Source: Pedobacter sp. SYP-B3415 (GTDB lineage: Bacteria > Bacteroidota > Bacteroidia > Sphingobacteriales > Sphingobacteriaceae). From it: a DNA stretch of 64,000 nucleotides. Below are positions 62,885-64,000 of this stretch, piece by piece (position 1 is the stretch's first letter; each line of letters begins with the position of its first letter). Under the pieces are notes generated by a model. It was given only the letters and a program-made list of their open reading frames with translations, did not search any database and had not been told where the DNA came from. The stretch is from assembly GCF_004138205.1 (NCBI RefSeq), contig NZ_RXNQ01000022.1, positions 124,001-188,000 on the forward strand. Reading direction: 5' to 3'. The translations under genes and the position numbers were made by a program.

Positions 62885-62892
62885 CAAATCTA
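62885..62892 (-). promoter_or_regulatory. -7 promoter box of the sigma gene
   Basis: Minus strand TAGATTTG, identical to the box before susC of locus 1, about 143 bp before the sigma start at 62742. A TTG 16 bp upstream is closer than ideal. Confidence 0.4.
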
Positions 62893-63088
62893 CAGCGCCA
62901 TTATTAAGCAAGTTTTACGGGCAGAAAAAAATTATGCAAACGAAGGGTATTTTAAGCCTGGTCATGTATCCTGTATAAAAGCATAAATCTAACCAGACAA
63001 GCTCTACCGGATCAATGGGCGTAAATACGGCAATAGATATCATAATCGCAGCTAACTGCCCGAGGCAAACCAGGTACTAACTAACCGA

Positions 63089-64000
63089 ATGATGAATCAA
63101 TATGAAGAATATGATGCCGATGATTTCCTGAACGACGAATCGTTCAGGGAATGGGTACTGGGCAGCAGGAAACCTGAAGATGCCCTGTGGACAAACTGGC
63201 TTGCCGCTCATCCGGAAAAGCGAAGTATAGTAGATCGGGCGAGGAATATTCTCCTGGCGCTCGAGCCGCTGCCTGCAGCAACAGCATTGTCTGATGCCGA
63301 ACTGACCGAGATGGCCAAAAAAATTCAGCACAAGATCGCCGCAAACAAGCCCCTAACATCCCCCTTCCGGTTCATTCGCAGCACCTGGTTTCGTGCGGCA
63401 GCGGCGCTTGTGATCGTCTGCGGTGCCCTGTTCCTGTTCAACGGCAGCAATAGTGAACGTGACAAGCTGTTTGCTTTGGCCGAAAACGCTACGGTTCCAG
63501 CCGCGGGTGCCTCTGTGACTGTGCAGGGTAGAACCGCGAAGCACCGTGAGCCGAAGGCAAAGTCTGGCTCAAAAACTTTCAGGAGAAATGGTTTTACGAC
63601 GCTGCTGGTCGGGGCGGCGCAGCGCACAGGCGTTACCCTGCCTGACGGCACAAGGGTGTGGCTGAACTCGGGATCGCGATTGATTTATCCTGTACGCTTC
63701 AGCGGCAAAACCCGCGAGGTTTACCTCGAGGGCGATGGTTACTTCGACGTCACGCATCATCCGGCGCAGCCGTTCTACGTGCATGCAAAAAATATGAACA
63801 TCAGCGTGCTGGGCACCGAATTTTACATGAGTACAGATGCAACGGGAAAAGCAAACTATGCAGTACTGGTACGCGGCAGCATCGCTTTCAGCGCGGGTAA
63901 ATGGCTCAATAAAATCAGCGAAAAACTTGTATCAGGACAGCAGATCAACTACAACCCCGAAACAAGCCGGTTTGCCATCTCTGAGGTGCCAACCGCCGAA
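63089..64000 (+). CDS. FecR-family anti-sigma factor, C-terminus cut by window edge
   Basis: 304 codons visible, open to the edge. N-terminal cytoplasmic part starts MMNQYEEYDADDFLNDESFR with WVLGSRKPEDALWTNWLAAH; one membrane helix near residue 100 (AAAALVIVCGALFLFN); FecR domain with GVTLPDGTRVWLNSGSRLIY and GKTREVYLEGDGYFDVTHHP. A basic, Lys/Arg-rich linker (RTAKHREPKAKSGSKTFRRN) between helix and FecR domain is longer than in the locus-2 protein. The STN-type SusC it would serve is expected beyond the right edge. Confidence 0.93.
   Translation, partial: MMNQYEEYDADDFLNDESFREWVLGSRKPEDALWTNWLAAHPEKRSIVDRARNILLALEPLPAATALSDAELTEMAKKIQHKIAANKPLTSPFRFIRSTWFRAAAALVIVCGALFLFNGSNSERDKLFALAENATVPAAGASVTVQGRTAKHREPKAKSGSKTFRRNGFTTLLVGAAQRTGVTLPDGTRVWLNSGSRLIYPVRFSGKTREVYLEGDGYFDVTHHPAQPFYVHAKNMNISVLGTEFYMSTDATGKANYAVLVRGSIAFSAGKWLNKISEKLVSGQQINYNPETSRFAISEVPTAE

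Overview
The window is chromosomal DNA of a Bacteroidota bacterium, most likely a glycan-degrading member of the Sphingobacteriia, Chitinophagia or Cytophagia. Evidence is two susC/susD pairs, FecR/ECF-sigma pairs, a triple-tyrosine LuxR-type sensor regulator, many lipoproteins, and promoters of the Bacteroidota form (TTG/TTTG, about 20 bp, TAnnTTTG). The species cannot be named from sequence alone. No rRNA or tRNA gene, CRISPR array, transposase or integrase was seen.

Layout. 1-7117 (minus): a beta-glucan (laminarin-type) utilisation locus, susC - susD - PKD surface lipoprotein - GH16 - GH30 (cut by the left edge), with its membrane sensor regulator at 7492-10419, a GH78 rhamnosidase upstream, and a divergent sialate-O-acetylesterase-type gene (13037-14443). 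14493-16271: an NTF2-like lipoprotein and an acyltransferase-3. 16477-22798: a small secreted ORF followed by a complete RND efflux operon. 22799-34224: mostly single housekeeping or accessory genes (PEP-mutase-like, small HTH, AlkA-like glycosylase, GluQ-RS-like synthetase, DoxX-like, L,D-transpeptidase, glycolipid-binding, secreted nuclease, GT39, SDR, AraC). 34390-47872 (minus): a second polysaccharide locus, ECF sigma - FecR - susC (with STN domain) - susD - GH88 - PL8 - GH172, closed by a clear terminator. Its enzymes point to a uronic-acid-containing, probably unsulfated polymer. 48030-51010 (minus): three overlapping glycosyltransferases. 51150-56962: single genes. 57241-59125: WYL regulator, VOC protein and YdeI/OmdA-family protein. 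59926-61955: rtcB and prfH, an RNA ligase with a release-factor homologue. 62140-64000: a sigma factor and a FecR gene, divergently arranged and cut by the right edge.

The most interesting part is 57.0-62.1 kb. The rtcB-prfH pair (by homology, rescue and re-ligation of ribosomes with cleaved 16S rRNA) lies between two same-orientation 62-bp repeats that differ at one base, each centred on a perfect 15-bp-arm palindrome. A third copy of the palindrome lies before the WYL-VOC-YdeI cassette. The YdeI/OmdA family has been linked to resistance to bacteriocins and antimicrobial peptides, so the two cassettes together look like a repeat-delimited toxin-protection island. That joint function is inference. 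Other unusual features are operator-like repeats before susC of locus 1, a 54-bp tandem repeat array plus a G10 tract inside the sigma/anti-sigma spacer of locus 2, and simple-word intergenic elements.
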